Of a DNA stretch of 64,000 nt, positions 23,252 through 31,820 are shown piece after piece (within the stretch, counting starts at the first letter, position 1; the number at the start of each line of letters is the position of its first letter). The notes under the pieces were generated by a model, which had not been told where the DNA came from, did no database searches, and was given only the letters and a program-made list of their open reading frames with translations. Origin of the DNA: Sphingomonas sp. ID1715. GTDB lineage: Bacteria > Pseudomonadota > Alphaproteobacteria > Sphingomonadales > Sphingomonadaceae. A program made the position numbers and the translations under genes. The stretch spans positions 372,001 through 436,000 of the forward strand of contig NZ_JABEPR010000001.1 in assembly GCF_013044515.1 (NCBI RefSeq), given 5' to 3'.

Positions 23252-23998
23252 TCAGAAGCGCGGGACGATCTCCTCGATGCAGACGATCCCGCAGGCGAGC
23301 GCGATCGCCGGGAGCTGCGCGCGGGAATAGATGCCGAAATGCTCGCGCAGGTCGCGCATGTAGGTGCGCACGGTCGTTGGCGCGATGTGCATCATGATCC
23401 CGATCTCGACGTCGCTCTTGCCCATCGCCGCCAAGCGAAAGCATTCGAGCCGCTTTGGGCTGAGATGGGGCAATTCCAGGCGGCGCGCCGGAAAGCCGTG
23501 CAAGCGCCGCGCCTCGGTAAAAGCCTCGCTCGCCATCAGCGTCGCGATCCGGCAGATATGCGATGGCGGCAATTGCCCGTCGCGCGTTGCGAACGTACAG
23601 CATCCGGGCGGCTCGCCGGCGACGCCAATCGGAACGGTGAGGCCGTTGCGCAGGCCATGACGCGCGGCTTCGCGCACGATGCGCGCCTGCCGCCGCGTGA
23701 AGCCGCCCAGCAGTCGCTCCATTTCGTGCCAGCCGAACGCCCGGCTTGTCGAGCGCGCCGCGAGCAAGGCGGGATCGTCGCGGTAATAGCCTTCGGCGAC
23801 GAAAACGTCGCCCCAGCTCTGGAAATTGTCCATGCGGAAATATCGCCCACCGGGCTGAAAGAAGGCCATGCTCTGGACGATCGCGAGCCATGGGAGGCCG
23901 AGCTGGCGTGCGGCGGCCTCGCTGCAACTGAACAGCTCGCGATCACTGTTCGCGCGCCTGGCCTGCTTAATATAGGCATCGAGGTCGCGAAACGGCAC
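23252..23998 (-). CDS. LuxR-family quorum-sensing regulator
   Basis: 248 residues from a GTG with AGGAG nine bases upstream. The N-terminal autoinducer-binding domain has the conserved Trp62, Tyr72, Asp75 and Pro76 (QSWGDVF...YYRDDPALL), and the C-terminal domain is a typical LuxR helix-turn-helix (LSPKRLECFRLAAMGKSDVE, ~178-197, then TVRTYMRDLREHFG). It should bind the acyl-HSL made by the adjacent LuxI and control luxI-phyH and perhaps the excisionase-traF operon. A hairpin GCGCGTGG...CCACGCGC (24045-24067) lies 47 bases upstream and may be a binding site or terminator. Confidence 0.92.
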   Translation of the reverse strand: MPFRDLDAYIKQARRANSDRELFSCSEAAARQLGLPWLAIVQSMAFFQPGGRYFRMDNFQSWGDVFVAEGYYRDDPALLAARSTSRAFGWHEMERLLGGFTRRQARIVREAARHGLRNGLTVPIGVAGEPPGCCTFATRDGQLPPSHICRIATLMASEAFTEARRLHGFPARRLELPHLSPKRLECFRLAAMGKSDVEIGIMMHIAPTTVRTYMRDLREHFGIYSRAQLPAIALACGIVCIEEIVPRF

Positions 23999-24084
23999 CG
24001 AGGGGCACTCCTTTCGACGCGCGCGTTGCGGGCGCGTCTATCGGGCGCGTGGTTCCAGCCCACGCGCGTGCAGCCCCCGATGAT

Positions 24085-24387
24085 TTACTTGGTCTTGCTC
24101 GGCCGCCCCGTCGGCTTGTGCGGATGGCGCCGGAGCGTCACCGCCGGGCGCGCCAGTATCGCGCCGATTTCCAGTTCGTCGTCCGAAACGATCGAGATCG
24201 ATATCCGGCGGGACAAGAGATAGACGGCATTGACGCCGAGTGCCTTCGCGAGCCGCTCCATTGCTTTCAGCGTCGGGCTCGACCGGCCATTTTCGATCGC
24301 ACTCAGATAAGAGCTGCTCGTGCCCGCATCATGGGCGAGCGCTTCTTGCGTGATGCGCATTGCAAGCCGCAATTTCCTGAGATTCAA
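24085..24387 (-). CDS. XRE-family transcriptional regulator
   Basis: 100 residues: an N-terminal Cro/CI helix-turn-helix (RLAMRITQEALAHDAGTSSS, then SAIENGRSSPTLKAMERLAK, to about residue 55), followed by a tail with a basic C terminus. The start is a TTG at 24387 without a good ribosome site; no upstream in-frame ATG exists, so translation may be weak or leaderless. A perfect dyad GGGCGT-N6-ACGCCC lies 27 bases upstream (24414-24431) and is a plausible operator. Position beside luxR recalls QseC-type regulators that keep ICE transfer off in Mesorhizobium, but the similarity is only contextual. Confidence 0.8.
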   Translation of the reverse strand: MNLRKLRLAMRITQEALAHDAGTSSSYLSAIENGRSSPTLKAMERLAKALGVNAVYLLSRRISISIVSDDELEIGAILARPAVTLRRHPHKPTGRPSKTK

Positions 24388-24893
24388 ACTGAAGGACTTC
24401 GACGCATCCCTAAGGGCGTAAGTTCACGCCCTGCGACCATTACTCCACACTGGATACAGGTTGGAGTTATTATCTATATTATTACGTTTTTACAAATATT
24501 TAAATGAGATTCCCGAACAACGCGCACTCAACTCTGATGCGGATTCTCAGGCGCGCCAAAAGACCGCATTCGGACGGTCGAATCGGTCGATGACCGAAGC
24601 CCTCACGCCAGGACATTGGCCGTGGCCGCCGCAGTGGAAATCCCATCGGCGTCGTCACATCCGGGGCGAGCATTGATTTCAAGCGCCGAGCGAATCACGA
24701 TGCGAACAACGTCCCGTGGACACGTCCGCAATCGCCGTTCCGGCGTGGCGTACAGGAATCATCGGATAGTTTGACGTGCCTGTGTGTCGTTGTCTCCTTT
24801 GATTTGAATGCAGCGAAGCGGAGCGTCGCATTGGTTCATAGTTATGAAATCACCGTTCGTGTCGGGCCGCTGGCCGCCCACCATGCCAACCGA
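24388..24893. other. A+T-rich boundary region between quorum-sensing genes and catabolic cargo
   Basis: No credible gene. The part from 24460 to 24515 is unusually A+T-rich (TTATTATCTATATTATTACG) and presumably contains the XRE promoter. It holds the dyad at 24414-24431 and, at 24536-24605, the left copy of the 70-bp direct repeat that recurs at 42.1 kb. The rest, to the CoA-transferase-family stop at 24894, shows no structure. Base composition changes here, which fits an insertion seam. Confidence 0.55.
24536..24605. repeat. Left copy of 70-bp direct repeat flanking catabolic module 1
   Basis: This copy and the one at 42064-42133 agree at about 61 of 70 positions by my count, in the same orientation, with the shared 3' half including TCGGTCGATGACCGAAGCCC. 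Read on the minus strand both copies keep an open frame ending VIDRF(D/G)RP...WRA and then a stop, so they may be remnants of the same gene end. They bracket the 17.5-kb racemase-to-TonB module. Confidence 0.75.
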
Positions 24894-26039
24894 CTACTCG
24901 CAACAGTCGGTTCTGGCGGTAATCCCGCAGCGGTCCGGTTTGCTCCAGCCCCGCCGAATTGTACTCGGATCTTCATGATGCAGCGGGATCGGTCCGGGGA
25001 TCGGTAGTGACGAGCCCGAAAAACGTGGCGCCGGCATTGCCTGAAGGATATTGTCGATCTCCCGATAGACGCCTCGCGCTGCCATATGAGGATGGCGCGC
25101 CGCTTCGTCCGGATCAAGCACGGGGGCAAAGCAGGCATCGCTGCCTTCCAGCAGTGCGCGCCATTCTTCCCGTGTCCGCATGGCGAATATCTCGCTAAAA
25201 CGCTGCTTGAGCTCGGGCCAGGCATCACGATCATAGCCGTCGTCAAAACTGCTATCGCCGGCCAACCCCAGCTTTTTGCAAAGCAGCGCATAGAACTTGG
25301 GCTCGAGTGATCCGACTGAGATGAAATTCCCGTCGGCGCACCGATAGGTCGAGTACCAGTGAGGGCCGTCAAGGATGCTGCAGCCGCGTATGCTGGCAAC
25401 CTGGCCGGCGGCCTTCAGGCTCAGGAGCAAGTTCATCATGTGAGCGCTCCCATCGACGATCGCGGCGTCAACCACTTGCCCATTCCCGGTATCCCGGGCG
25501 TGCATTGCCGCTGCGAGGACGCCGATGGCCAAATAAAGCGCTCCACCCCCAATATCGCCTACCAGGCTTGGCGGCGCCATTGGCGGTTCACCAGGATGCC
25601 CAGCATACCAAAGGGCTCCTGACAGCGCGATATAGTTGATGTCATGGCCGGCCGCTTGGGCGAGAGGTCCCTGCTGCCCCCAACCCGTCATGCGACCGAA
25701 TACAAGGCGGGGGTTACGCGCTAGGCAAACCTCGGGACCAAGGCCGAGCCTCTCCATCACCCCAGGCCGCATGCCTTCGATCAGTACATCGCCCCTTTGG
25801 ACGAGATCCAGGACATGCGCGACGCCTTCGGGGGACTTCAGATCCAAGGCAATTACACGTTTCCCGCGGTTCACAATGGCGCCGCTGCCAAGATCGATAT
25901 TTTCGGAGTTAGGGCTTACGCGTTCAATGACGACGACATCGGCGCCAAGGTCGGCCAACAGCATTCCGCAAAACGGCGCCGGGCCGATGCCCGCAATTTC
26001 GAGTATTTTGAGGCCTGCAAGCGGACCAGTTTTCGTCAT
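24894..26039 (-). CDS. Alpha-methylacyl-CoA racemase-like protein (CaiB/BaiF family III)
   Basis: 381 residues of the family III CoA-transferase fold. The pair His132 (AAGHDINYIALSGAL) and Asp162 (VGDIGGGAL) is spaced 30 residues apart, as His126 and Asp156 are in mycobacterial methylacyl-CoA racemase, and RMTGWGQQGP fits the same group. I therefore prefer racemase over CoA transferase. It would interconvert (R)- and (S)-2-methylacyl-CoA so that a stereospecific acyl-CoA dehydrogenase can act. It is divergent from the LysR gene, with a 41-bp element (26168-26208) between them that recurs elsewhere in the module. Confidence 0.82.
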   Translation of the reverse strand: MTKTGPLAGLKILEIAGIGPAPFCGMLLADLGADVVVIERVSPNSENIDLGSGAIVNRGKRVIALDLKSPEGVAHVLDLVQRGDVLIEGMRPGVMERLGLGPEVCLARNPRLVFGRMTGWGQQGPLAQAAGHDINYIALSGALWYAGHPGEPPMAPPSLVGDIGGGALYLAIGVLAAAMHARDTGNGQVVDAAIVDGSAHMMNLLLSLKAAGQVASIRGCSILDGPHWYSTYRCADGNFISVGSLEPKFYALLCKKLGLAGDSSFDDGYDRDAWPELKQRFSEIFAMRTREEWRALLEGSDACFAPVLDPDEAARHPHMAARGVYREIDNILQAMPAPRFSGSSLPIPGPIPLHHEDPSTIRRGWSKPDRCGITARTDCCE

Positions 26040-26167
26040 TCAGGCATACCTGCGTCTGAGACCTTGGCGCTTTGATCCAGGCCGTTTCGCCGCTCCAGAT
26101 TTCGAGACGGGTTGCAGTCGTGCTGGGCGGCAGTGTCGAAAGTAAGATTGGCAAAATGACCTTGATT

Positions 26168-26208
26168 CGCCTAATTCATTCTCTGGAGCAATTATTCCTG
26201 TGGGGCAT
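26168..26208. promoter_or_regulatory. 41-bp recurrent element, copy D (racemase/lysR intergenic)
   Basis: Shares AATTCA near its left and TATTCCTG near its right with copies A (29513-29553), B (35630-35670) and C (41673-41713) at identical spacing; it is the most diverged, matching copy A at about 25 of 41 positions. It lies 129 bases before the racemase start and ends at the lysR start region, so it could serve both promoters. A LysR-type operator is the simplest reading. Confidence 0.5.
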
Positions 26209-26212
26209 GTCC

Positions 26213-27121
26213 ATGCTCGATTCTCGCCTCAAGCATGCCGTCGCGGTTGGTCAGCTTCGTTCCTTCTCCAGGGCAGCGGATGCGGTTGGTGTCACGCAGT
26301 CGGCGGTGACCAAGAGTGTCGCTGAACTCGAACGGTATCTTGGCTATTCCCTTTTCCATCGGACCTCACGGGGCGCGATGCCGACAGAGGAGGGACGCGA
26401 ATTTATCGATCGCGCAGCGCGCTTGCTTGCCGACGCAGCTGAACTACTCGGAGATACAGCCCGCCGCGCCGACGCCTATGCGGGCCCGCTTCGAATCGGA
26501 CTGTTCCCAGGGTCAATCGACTGGTTGCTCACCCAACCTCTGGTTTCTTTGCTGCGGCGCCATCCGGCAGTGCGCGTCGAAGTCGTTTCGGGCAACAGCG
26601 AAAGGGGCGTGCGACTCCTGTCGCGCGGCGATATCGATGTCGCCTTTGGACTTGAAGCGGCCTTTGCACGCTGGCCGGAATTCAAGTGCGAGCGGGTCGC
26701 CTCGATCGAAATACTGCCTTTTGTGCGGAACAATCATCCCATTCTGGGGATAAACCCGACCAGCAAGGAGCCGCTGGTCCAGTTCGAATTCGTAGTGCCC
26801 TCATCTTCCGAACCCTACACATCGATCATTCAGCAGATGTACGAAAAAAGCGGTAAGCGTCCCGCTGACTGGATCCACATGACAGACTATTTTCAATTGG
26901 TTCGACGGATCGTTGCCACATCCGATGCTATCGGGATGGTTGCAAAACAGTTCACCGAGAACTCATGGTTTCGCGCCAATTTCGTGGCCTTGGAGGGAAT
27001 CGGTTTATTCGATCCATTGACGCTTTGTTATGCTGTGCGTAGCCGCTGGCAGGTAAAACCGGCTGGCCGTGCGCTCGTCAGCCTTGTTCGTCAGGCATGG
27101 CGCACCGCACCATCGGATTAA
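26213..27121 (+). CDS. LysR-family transcriptional regulator of catabolic module 1
   Basis: 302 residues. The N-terminal winged helix-turn-helix is typical (LKHAVAVGQLRSFSRAADAV, then TQSAVTKSVAELERYLGYSL) and the substrate-binding domain begins near residue 90 (GPLRIGLFPGSIDWLL). I chose the ATG at 26213 because GGGG lies about seven bases upstream; an ATG two codons earlier is also possible. LysR proteins usually activate a divergent target in response to a pathway metabolite, here the racemase gene, and by shared element probably the rest of the module. It is the only regulator in module 1. Confidence 0.88.
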   Translation: MLDSRLKHAVAVGQLRSFSRAADAVGVTQSAVTKSVAELERYLGYSLFHRTSRGAMPTEEGREFIDRAARLLADAAELLGDTARRADAYAGPLRIGLFPGSIDWLLTQPLVSLLRRHPAVRVEVVSGNSERGVRLLSRGDIDVAFGLEAAFARWPEFKCERVASIEILPFVRNNHPILGINPTSKEPLVQFEFVVPSSSEPYTSIIQQMYEKSGKRPADWIHMTDYFQLVRRIVATSDAIGMVAKQFTENSWFRANFVALEGIGLFDPLTLCYAVRSRWQVKPAGRALVSLVRQAWRTAPSD

Positions 27122-27172
27122 CGGCAAGGGGGCGGGGTGCGATCGGAAATCCGCTGCATCCGTCGCGATCAG

Positions 27173-27226
27173 CTAGAGCATTTCGCGCAGAAGTGGGAAC
27201 CGGCTTTCCGGCAGGAAATGCTCTAG
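27173..27226. repeat. Interspersed palindromic repeat downstream of lysR
   Basis: CTAGAGCATTTC (27173-27184) and GAAATGCTCTAG (27215-27226) form perfect 12-bp arms around a 30-base centre that contains GGAACCGGCTTTCCGG. Similar AGAGCATTT...AAATGCTCT palindromes are scattered in many alphaproteobacterial genomes. Lying between convergent lysR and TonB-receptor genes, it may work as a bidirectional terminator. Confidence 0.7.
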
Positions 27227-27285
27227 CAAATTGATCTTGGGCATTTTCCGAGTTGGCGGGTGATTCCACTCGCCTCGAAAATGGC

Positions 27286-29447
27286 CTAGAAGCTAATCGC
27301 CACTTCTCCGCCGATGACGCGCCCCCTGTTTAGCGGTGAAAGGCTTGCACCCGTGCCCCCGAAGGCCGCCGGCAAAGGTGTATCGCCGCCAATCGTCACC
27401 TCATTCAGGAGGTTTCGGCCATAGATGGAGAAGCGCCAGTGCTTGTTGTCGGTCGCCAATGTGAGGCTCGCATCGAGCATATCGGCGCCCTGAAGGAAGC
27501 CGACGTTGTTGTCGGTGAATGCCGCCTTGTCGCGATGCGTGAAGCTGACACGCGCCGTTGCTGTCCCCAATTCGCCAAGCTGCTGATCATAAGTCAGCCC
27601 CACGCCATAGGTCCATGGCGACAGCCTTGGCAATTTGAGCGCACGATCCACATCGTTGATGACGCCATCACCGCTGAGGTCGAACTGGACGTTGCGATAC
27701 TGGCCATTCACGTAGCCGAGCTGACCCGAAATCACGAGGTTGGACAAAAGAAAAAACTGCCCCTCGGCCTCGACGCCTTTGATTGTGGCGTCGGCGGTGT
27801 TCCGTATGACCTGGCTGACGCCAAGCGGTCCGGGCAGGTTGATCTCGCGCTGCAGGTCCTTCATGCGATTGTAGAAGGCCGCCAGGTTGATCCGGTGGCG
27901 CCCGAATTGCTTCTTGGCGCCGAGTTCGAAACTGTCCTGGGTCTCTTGATTGAATGGCCCCGGCGGCACAGCGGGATCGGTGTTGCGCAAATTATATCCG
28001 CCGCTGCGGAACCCGCGCGTGTAAAGGCCATAAATCTGCGTGTCGTCATCCGGCTTCCACTGAAGGCCGATTTTCGGCGTAAACCCTCGCCATTTTGCCG
28101 CGTCGGCGAAATTGGTTGCACAGATCAGCGTGTCTAGATTGCAACCATTTGCGCGCAAGGCCGAGACCCGAACGGCTTTGCGTTCCCAGCTATACCGCGC
28201 GCCGAGATTCAAGGTCAGCGTATCGGTGAAATGCCAGTCGGTCGAAGCAAAAATGCCCCATGTTGTCTGGTCTTGCGTACCCCCACCGGAAACGATCCGA
28301 GCACCGCCCAAAAGATTCCGCAGCTCGGCGTAACGAAGATCCTGGGAAAAATAGTATAGACCGGTTGTCAATTCGACGTCACCGAACCTTCCGGCATAAC
28401 GAAGTTCGTCGCTGAGCTGATCCTGGTCGATTTCGAAAAAGGCATGAAAGAAGGACTGTGGTGTTCCATCGATATCAGCGCCCGCGGAGGATCGGAATTT
28501 CCGATAGCCAGCGATGTTGGTGAAGACGCCTCCGCCCAGACCGACATCGATGTTGGTTTCCACGATCGCCTGGTCCCATTTGGCATCATAGAAACCTGGG
28601 AAATTGATCGAAAACCTGAAGCTGTCGCGGGGAAACAGCGCGTGACTCTGGACAGGGGCTCCATCGCTTTCGACATCGCCATGCTCATAGCGGAGATCCA
28701 TTCGGAAGCGGTCGCCACCCTTGAGCGAAAGTGCCGGGCGAATGATAAGGTCATGTGATTTACCGAAGCTGCGATTGTCGAAGCGGTTGCGAAACCAGCC
28801 ATTGTCGTCGCTGTAGTAGACGGCCAATTTGGCAGCCAAAACGTCATCGACGATAGGTCCGGTAACCGTGCCGCTTACGGTCTTCTTCAGTCCCGTTTCA
28901 ATGGATAGCTTGGCTTTGGCTCCAAAATCGAAGCTGGGCCGTGTGGTCCGCACAACCACGGCACCGCCGGTAACGTTGCGACCGAAAAGCAAGCCTTGCG
29001 GTCCACGCAGAACTTCGATCCCCTCAAGGTCGAAGTTGTCCAGCACGACACCAGCGTTGATGCCGAGGTAAATACCGTCAGTGAAAACGCCTACGGTGGG
29101 GTCGATCGATGGGATCGTGCTGTTGATGCCGAGGCCCCGGATAGTGAAATTGGCATAGCCCGGTGCCGTACCCACATCCTCGAGCTGGACGTTGGGAACG
29201 TCGTAGCTCAGACTTTGAAGATTCTGGACGAACTTGGCATCCAACTGCGCTTCACCAAAAGCCGTGACCGCCATCGGTACTTTCTGCACGCTTTCGCCAT
29301 AGCCCTTTTTGGTGGCGGTAACGACAATGTCCTCAGCCAGCGCTTCCGTGGCGCTCCCGGTTTGGTCGTTCGCCTGGGGCGTTGCTTCCTGGGCAAAATT
29401 TTTCCCGAGCACAACAACGCGGCAGACGCCAATAGACATCCTCTCAT
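27286..29447 (-). CDS. TonB-dependent outer membrane receptor, probable frameshift in signal peptide
   Basis: About 720 residues: TonB box region (EDIVVTATKKGYGESVQKVP), plug domain with EGIEVLRGPQGLLFGRN, and a 22-strand barrel ending in VAISF with a terminal Phe. The continuous frame starts at 29439 (MSIGVCRVVVLGKNFAQEAT) and has no signal peptide. In the adjacent frame an ATG at 29447, with AGAGGA six bases upstream, encodes MRGCLLASAALLCSGK, a good signal peptide. The two join at a run GGAAAAATTTT; one extra A would restore MRGCLLASAALLCSGKNFAQ|E. So the gene either lost one base or contains a sequencing error. Copy A of the 41-bp element lies 66 bases upstream. Confidence 0.85.
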
Positions 29448-29512
29448 GGCTGATCCTCTCTTCCCAGGAGATATTGTGTAGTTCATGCCGTTTGGCGGCA
29501 TTTGAGGGCCGT

Positions 29513-29553
29513 CGTCCAATTCAATTCGCTGCAGAACTATTCCTGCTGCTCAT
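29513..29553. promoter_or_regulatory. 41-bp recurrent element, copy A (upstream of TonB receptor 1)
   Basis: Matches copy B at about 33 and copy C at about 34 of 41 positions without gaps, and copy D at 25. It ends 66 bases from the receptor start at 29447. Between element and start the leader contains a perfect hairpin ATGCCG-CCAAA-CGGCAT on the coding strand. On the minus strand the element can also be read as a ten-codon ORF (MSSRNSSAAN, stop). Confidence 0.6.
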
Positions 29554-29629
29554 CGATATCTGGCGGCGGCACGACGCCATCGGCAGCCCGACGGCCGCTC
29601 AAAAATATCATGGTAATTCATTGGGTTGA

Positions 29630-30532
29630 TTACGCTCTCAGCGCCCGTTCTACCGCCTCAAGGCTGTCATTCAGCCCGAGCGGGTGCTCGGCATCCGTGA
29701 AGTCGACAATTCTACCCCAGTGCCGGGCGACATCATCGAGCGTGAACGCCCTGTCCGCTCCGAAGGCGTGCCCAAGCGCGCGCTCCCACCTAAGCTTGGC
29801 GATATAGCCGGCTCCAACTTCAAAAAGCCCTTTGGTTTCGCTGCAATTCTCGTGCGCAAGCCAACCGACCAATGGACTGATCGCTTCCGCTCTGAGATTG
29901 GCGAGAAACTCTTGTGGAAAGGCGGTCGCGGTCATACGCGATGCGGCGATTGGGGCGATCGTATTAACCTGGATGTTTCTGGACCGCCCCTCCTCCGCCA
30001 GCGCGTTCGCAAGCCCCAATATTCCGAGCTTGGCTGCGGCATAGTTGGCCTGACCGAAGTTGCCGTAGATTGCGGCTGCAGACGTGGTCATGACGATGCG
30101 GCCATAGCCCTTGTCGCGCAGTATCGGCCATGCTGCCTGCGTCACTGCCCGCGTCCCATTCAGATGGACCCGCTGAAGCAGTGTCCAGTCTTCGTCGGTC
30201 ATTTTGTGGAAGCTCACATCGCGCAGGATGCCGGCATTGTTGATGACGACGTCAACGGTTCCGAAGTTGTCAAGCGCGGCTTGGATGATCAGCGCGCCCT
30301 CCTCGACCGACGCATAATTTGCCACCGCCTGACCGCCCGTGGCTCGAATTTCGTCGACCACATTGTCAGCGGCTGTGGAGCAGCTGCCGCTCCCTTTCTC
30401 GTCGCCACCCAGATCATTCACCACCACCTTGGCTCCGCGCCCGCCAAACATCAGCGCGTACTGGCGCCCAAGTCCGCCTCCGGCTCCGGTCACAACCACT
30501 ACCCTGCCATCGAAACGAAGCTCTTCGTCCAT
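29630..30532 (-). CDS. HSD17B4-like short-chain dehydrogenase (3-hydroxyacyl-CoA dehydrogenase type)
   Basis: 300 residues. The SDR features are complete: NAD-binding TGAGGGLG (15-22), NNAG (98-101), Ser151, and Tyr164-x3-Lys168. The sequence around GRVVVVTGAGGGLGRQYALM and VVNDLGG matches the dehydrogenase domain of the peroxisomal multifunctional enzyme type 2 family, which oxidises 3-hydroxyacyl-CoA of branched and steroid substrates; the C-terminal region (AKLRWERALG...TLDDVARHW) also fits. It is last in the five-gene minus-strand run led by the acyl-CoA ligase and would perform the third step of beta-oxidation. Confidence 0.83.
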   Translation of the reverse strand: MDEELRFDGRVVVVTGAGGGLGRQYALMFGGRGAKVVVNDLGGDEKGSGSCSTAADNVVDEIRATGGQAVANYASVEEGALIIQAALDNFGTVDVVINNAGILRDVSFHKMTDEDWTLLQRVHLNGTRAVTQAAWPILRDKGYGRIVMTTSAAAIYGNFGQANYAAAKLGILGLANALAEEGRSRNIQVNTIAPIAASRMTATAFPQEFLANLRAEAISPLVGWLAHENCSETKGLFEVGAGYIAKLRWERALGHAFGADRAFTLDDVARHWGRIVDFTDAEHPLGLNDSLEAVERALRA

Positions 30533-30637
30533 CGCTTGTCTGCCTCTTTTACCTGAGCGACGCATCTGCGCATTTGATCCTGTGCGAGTCAGGCACGCGG
30601 CTCCATTTCCGTCGACGCTGTCGTTTTCGTCTGAGCC

Positions 30638-31783
30638 TTACCGAAAGGCTTGAATGCCGGTCAGGGCGCGCGAAACAACAAGCTTTTGAATCTCCGTCGT
30701 GCCATCGGGGATGGGGCAAATGATCGCCTCACGCACCAGCCGCTCGACGATGAATTCGCGGGTGACGCCGTTGCCGCCATGGATCTGAAGCGCATCGCGC
30801 GTCGCTTCGATCGCCATTTCGGTGGCGTACCACTTGGCCATCGAGCATTCCGTCTCTGCGCGCGTGCCCGCCTGGACGAGGGATATTGCCCGGTGCGTCA
30901 ACAGACGGGCTGCGTCGATCTTGGTCGCCATGATGGCGATCTTGTCGGCGATCAGCTGATGGCCGGCGATCTTCTTGCCATGCTGCGCGCGATCGCGAGC
31001 GTACGCGATCGCCTCATCCATTGCTCGCCGTGCGATGCCGATACTCCACATCGCCATATGGCAGCGGGCAATCTCGAACACTTGCAACGTATTGCGCAAT
31101 CCATCGCCGACCCGGCCGATCGTGTTTGCCACCGGTACGCGGCATTCGGTCAGGAATATCTGTGCAGTCGATTGGCCGTTGAGCGCCATCTTCTGGATAT
31201 CGCGCACCTCATACTCACTCTCGTCACGATCGACCAGGATGTGAGTGACTTCATTTTCGCCAGTCTTGCACGTACAGATGAAGATGTCCGAGTAGGCTCC
31301 GTTGGTGATCCAGGTCTTTTCGCCATTGATGACCCAGAAATCGCCGTCTCGTACGGCGCGTGTCTTGATGGCGGCGACGTCCGAGCCGACATCGGGCTCC
31401 GAGATGCCGAGCGAAACGAACTTCTCGGCCGCGACGAGGTCGGCAAGATAGCGTTGCTTGATCGTCTCCGGGGCGAAGCGGCGGATGAGTTCTGCGCCAA
31501 CCGCGTTGATGAAGCCGGGTATGGCCACATCGAGCGAGGAATAGGCGATCTCCTCGAAAATGAGCAGATGAGTGAGCCATCCCATATCAAGCCCGCCCCA
31601 TTGCTCCTGATGCGGTGCGGTAATATGGCCATAGCCGGTCAGTGCTTGAGTCCATTCCTTCATGAGCGGTTTGGGGATGAACCGCTCCCCATGCCGGCGG
31701 ATTTCCGGCTCAAGCTTGTTGTCGAGAAAGCGGCGGACGGTTTCCACCGCCATGCGTTGTTCATCGGACAGCTCAAAGTTCAT
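30638..31783 (-). CDS. Acyl-CoA dehydrogenase
   Basis: 381 residues, normal family length, with the FAD/substrate signature around ISEPDVGSDVAAIKTRA and WITNGAYSD, and HGGNGVTREFIVERLVREA near the C terminus. At the position of the usual catalytic Glu (YEGTS in medium-chain enzymes) it reads PDGTTEIQ, i.e. Asp, so either Asp is the base or the base sits elsewhere, as in some specialised members. It would form the 2,3-enoyl-CoA. The start at 31783 is 37 bases after the thiolase stop, inside the same operon. Upstream ORF extension to 32005 overlaps thiolase and is spurious. Confidence 0.9.
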   Translation of the reverse strand: MNFELSDEQRMAVETVRRFLDNKLEPEIRRHGERFIPKPLMKEWTQALTGYGHITAPHQEQWGGLDMGWLTHLLIFEEIAYSSLDVAIPGFINAVGAELIRRFAPETIKQRYLADLVAAEKFVSLGISEPDVGSDVAAIKTRAVRDGDFWVINGEKTWITNGAYSDIFICTCKTGENEVTHILVDRDESEYEVRDIQKMALNGQSTAQIFLTECRVPVANTIGRVGDGLRNTLQVFEIARCHMAMWSIGIARRAMDEAIAYARDRAQHGKKIAGHQLIADKIAIMATKIDAARLLTHRAISLVQAGTRAETECSMAKWYATEMAIEATRDALQIHGGNGVTREFIVERLVREAIICPIPDGTTEIQKLVVSRALTGIQAFR

Positions 31784-31820
31784 ATCGTGACCCCGTGTTT
31801 CCCTAGGCGCGCTCTGACAA

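Noticed and set aside
24842-25399. Possible transposase remnant near the left cargo border
   Set aside because: Frames here are shadows of the racemase-like gene; no DDE or IS terminal repeats were seen, so no insertion sequence is called.
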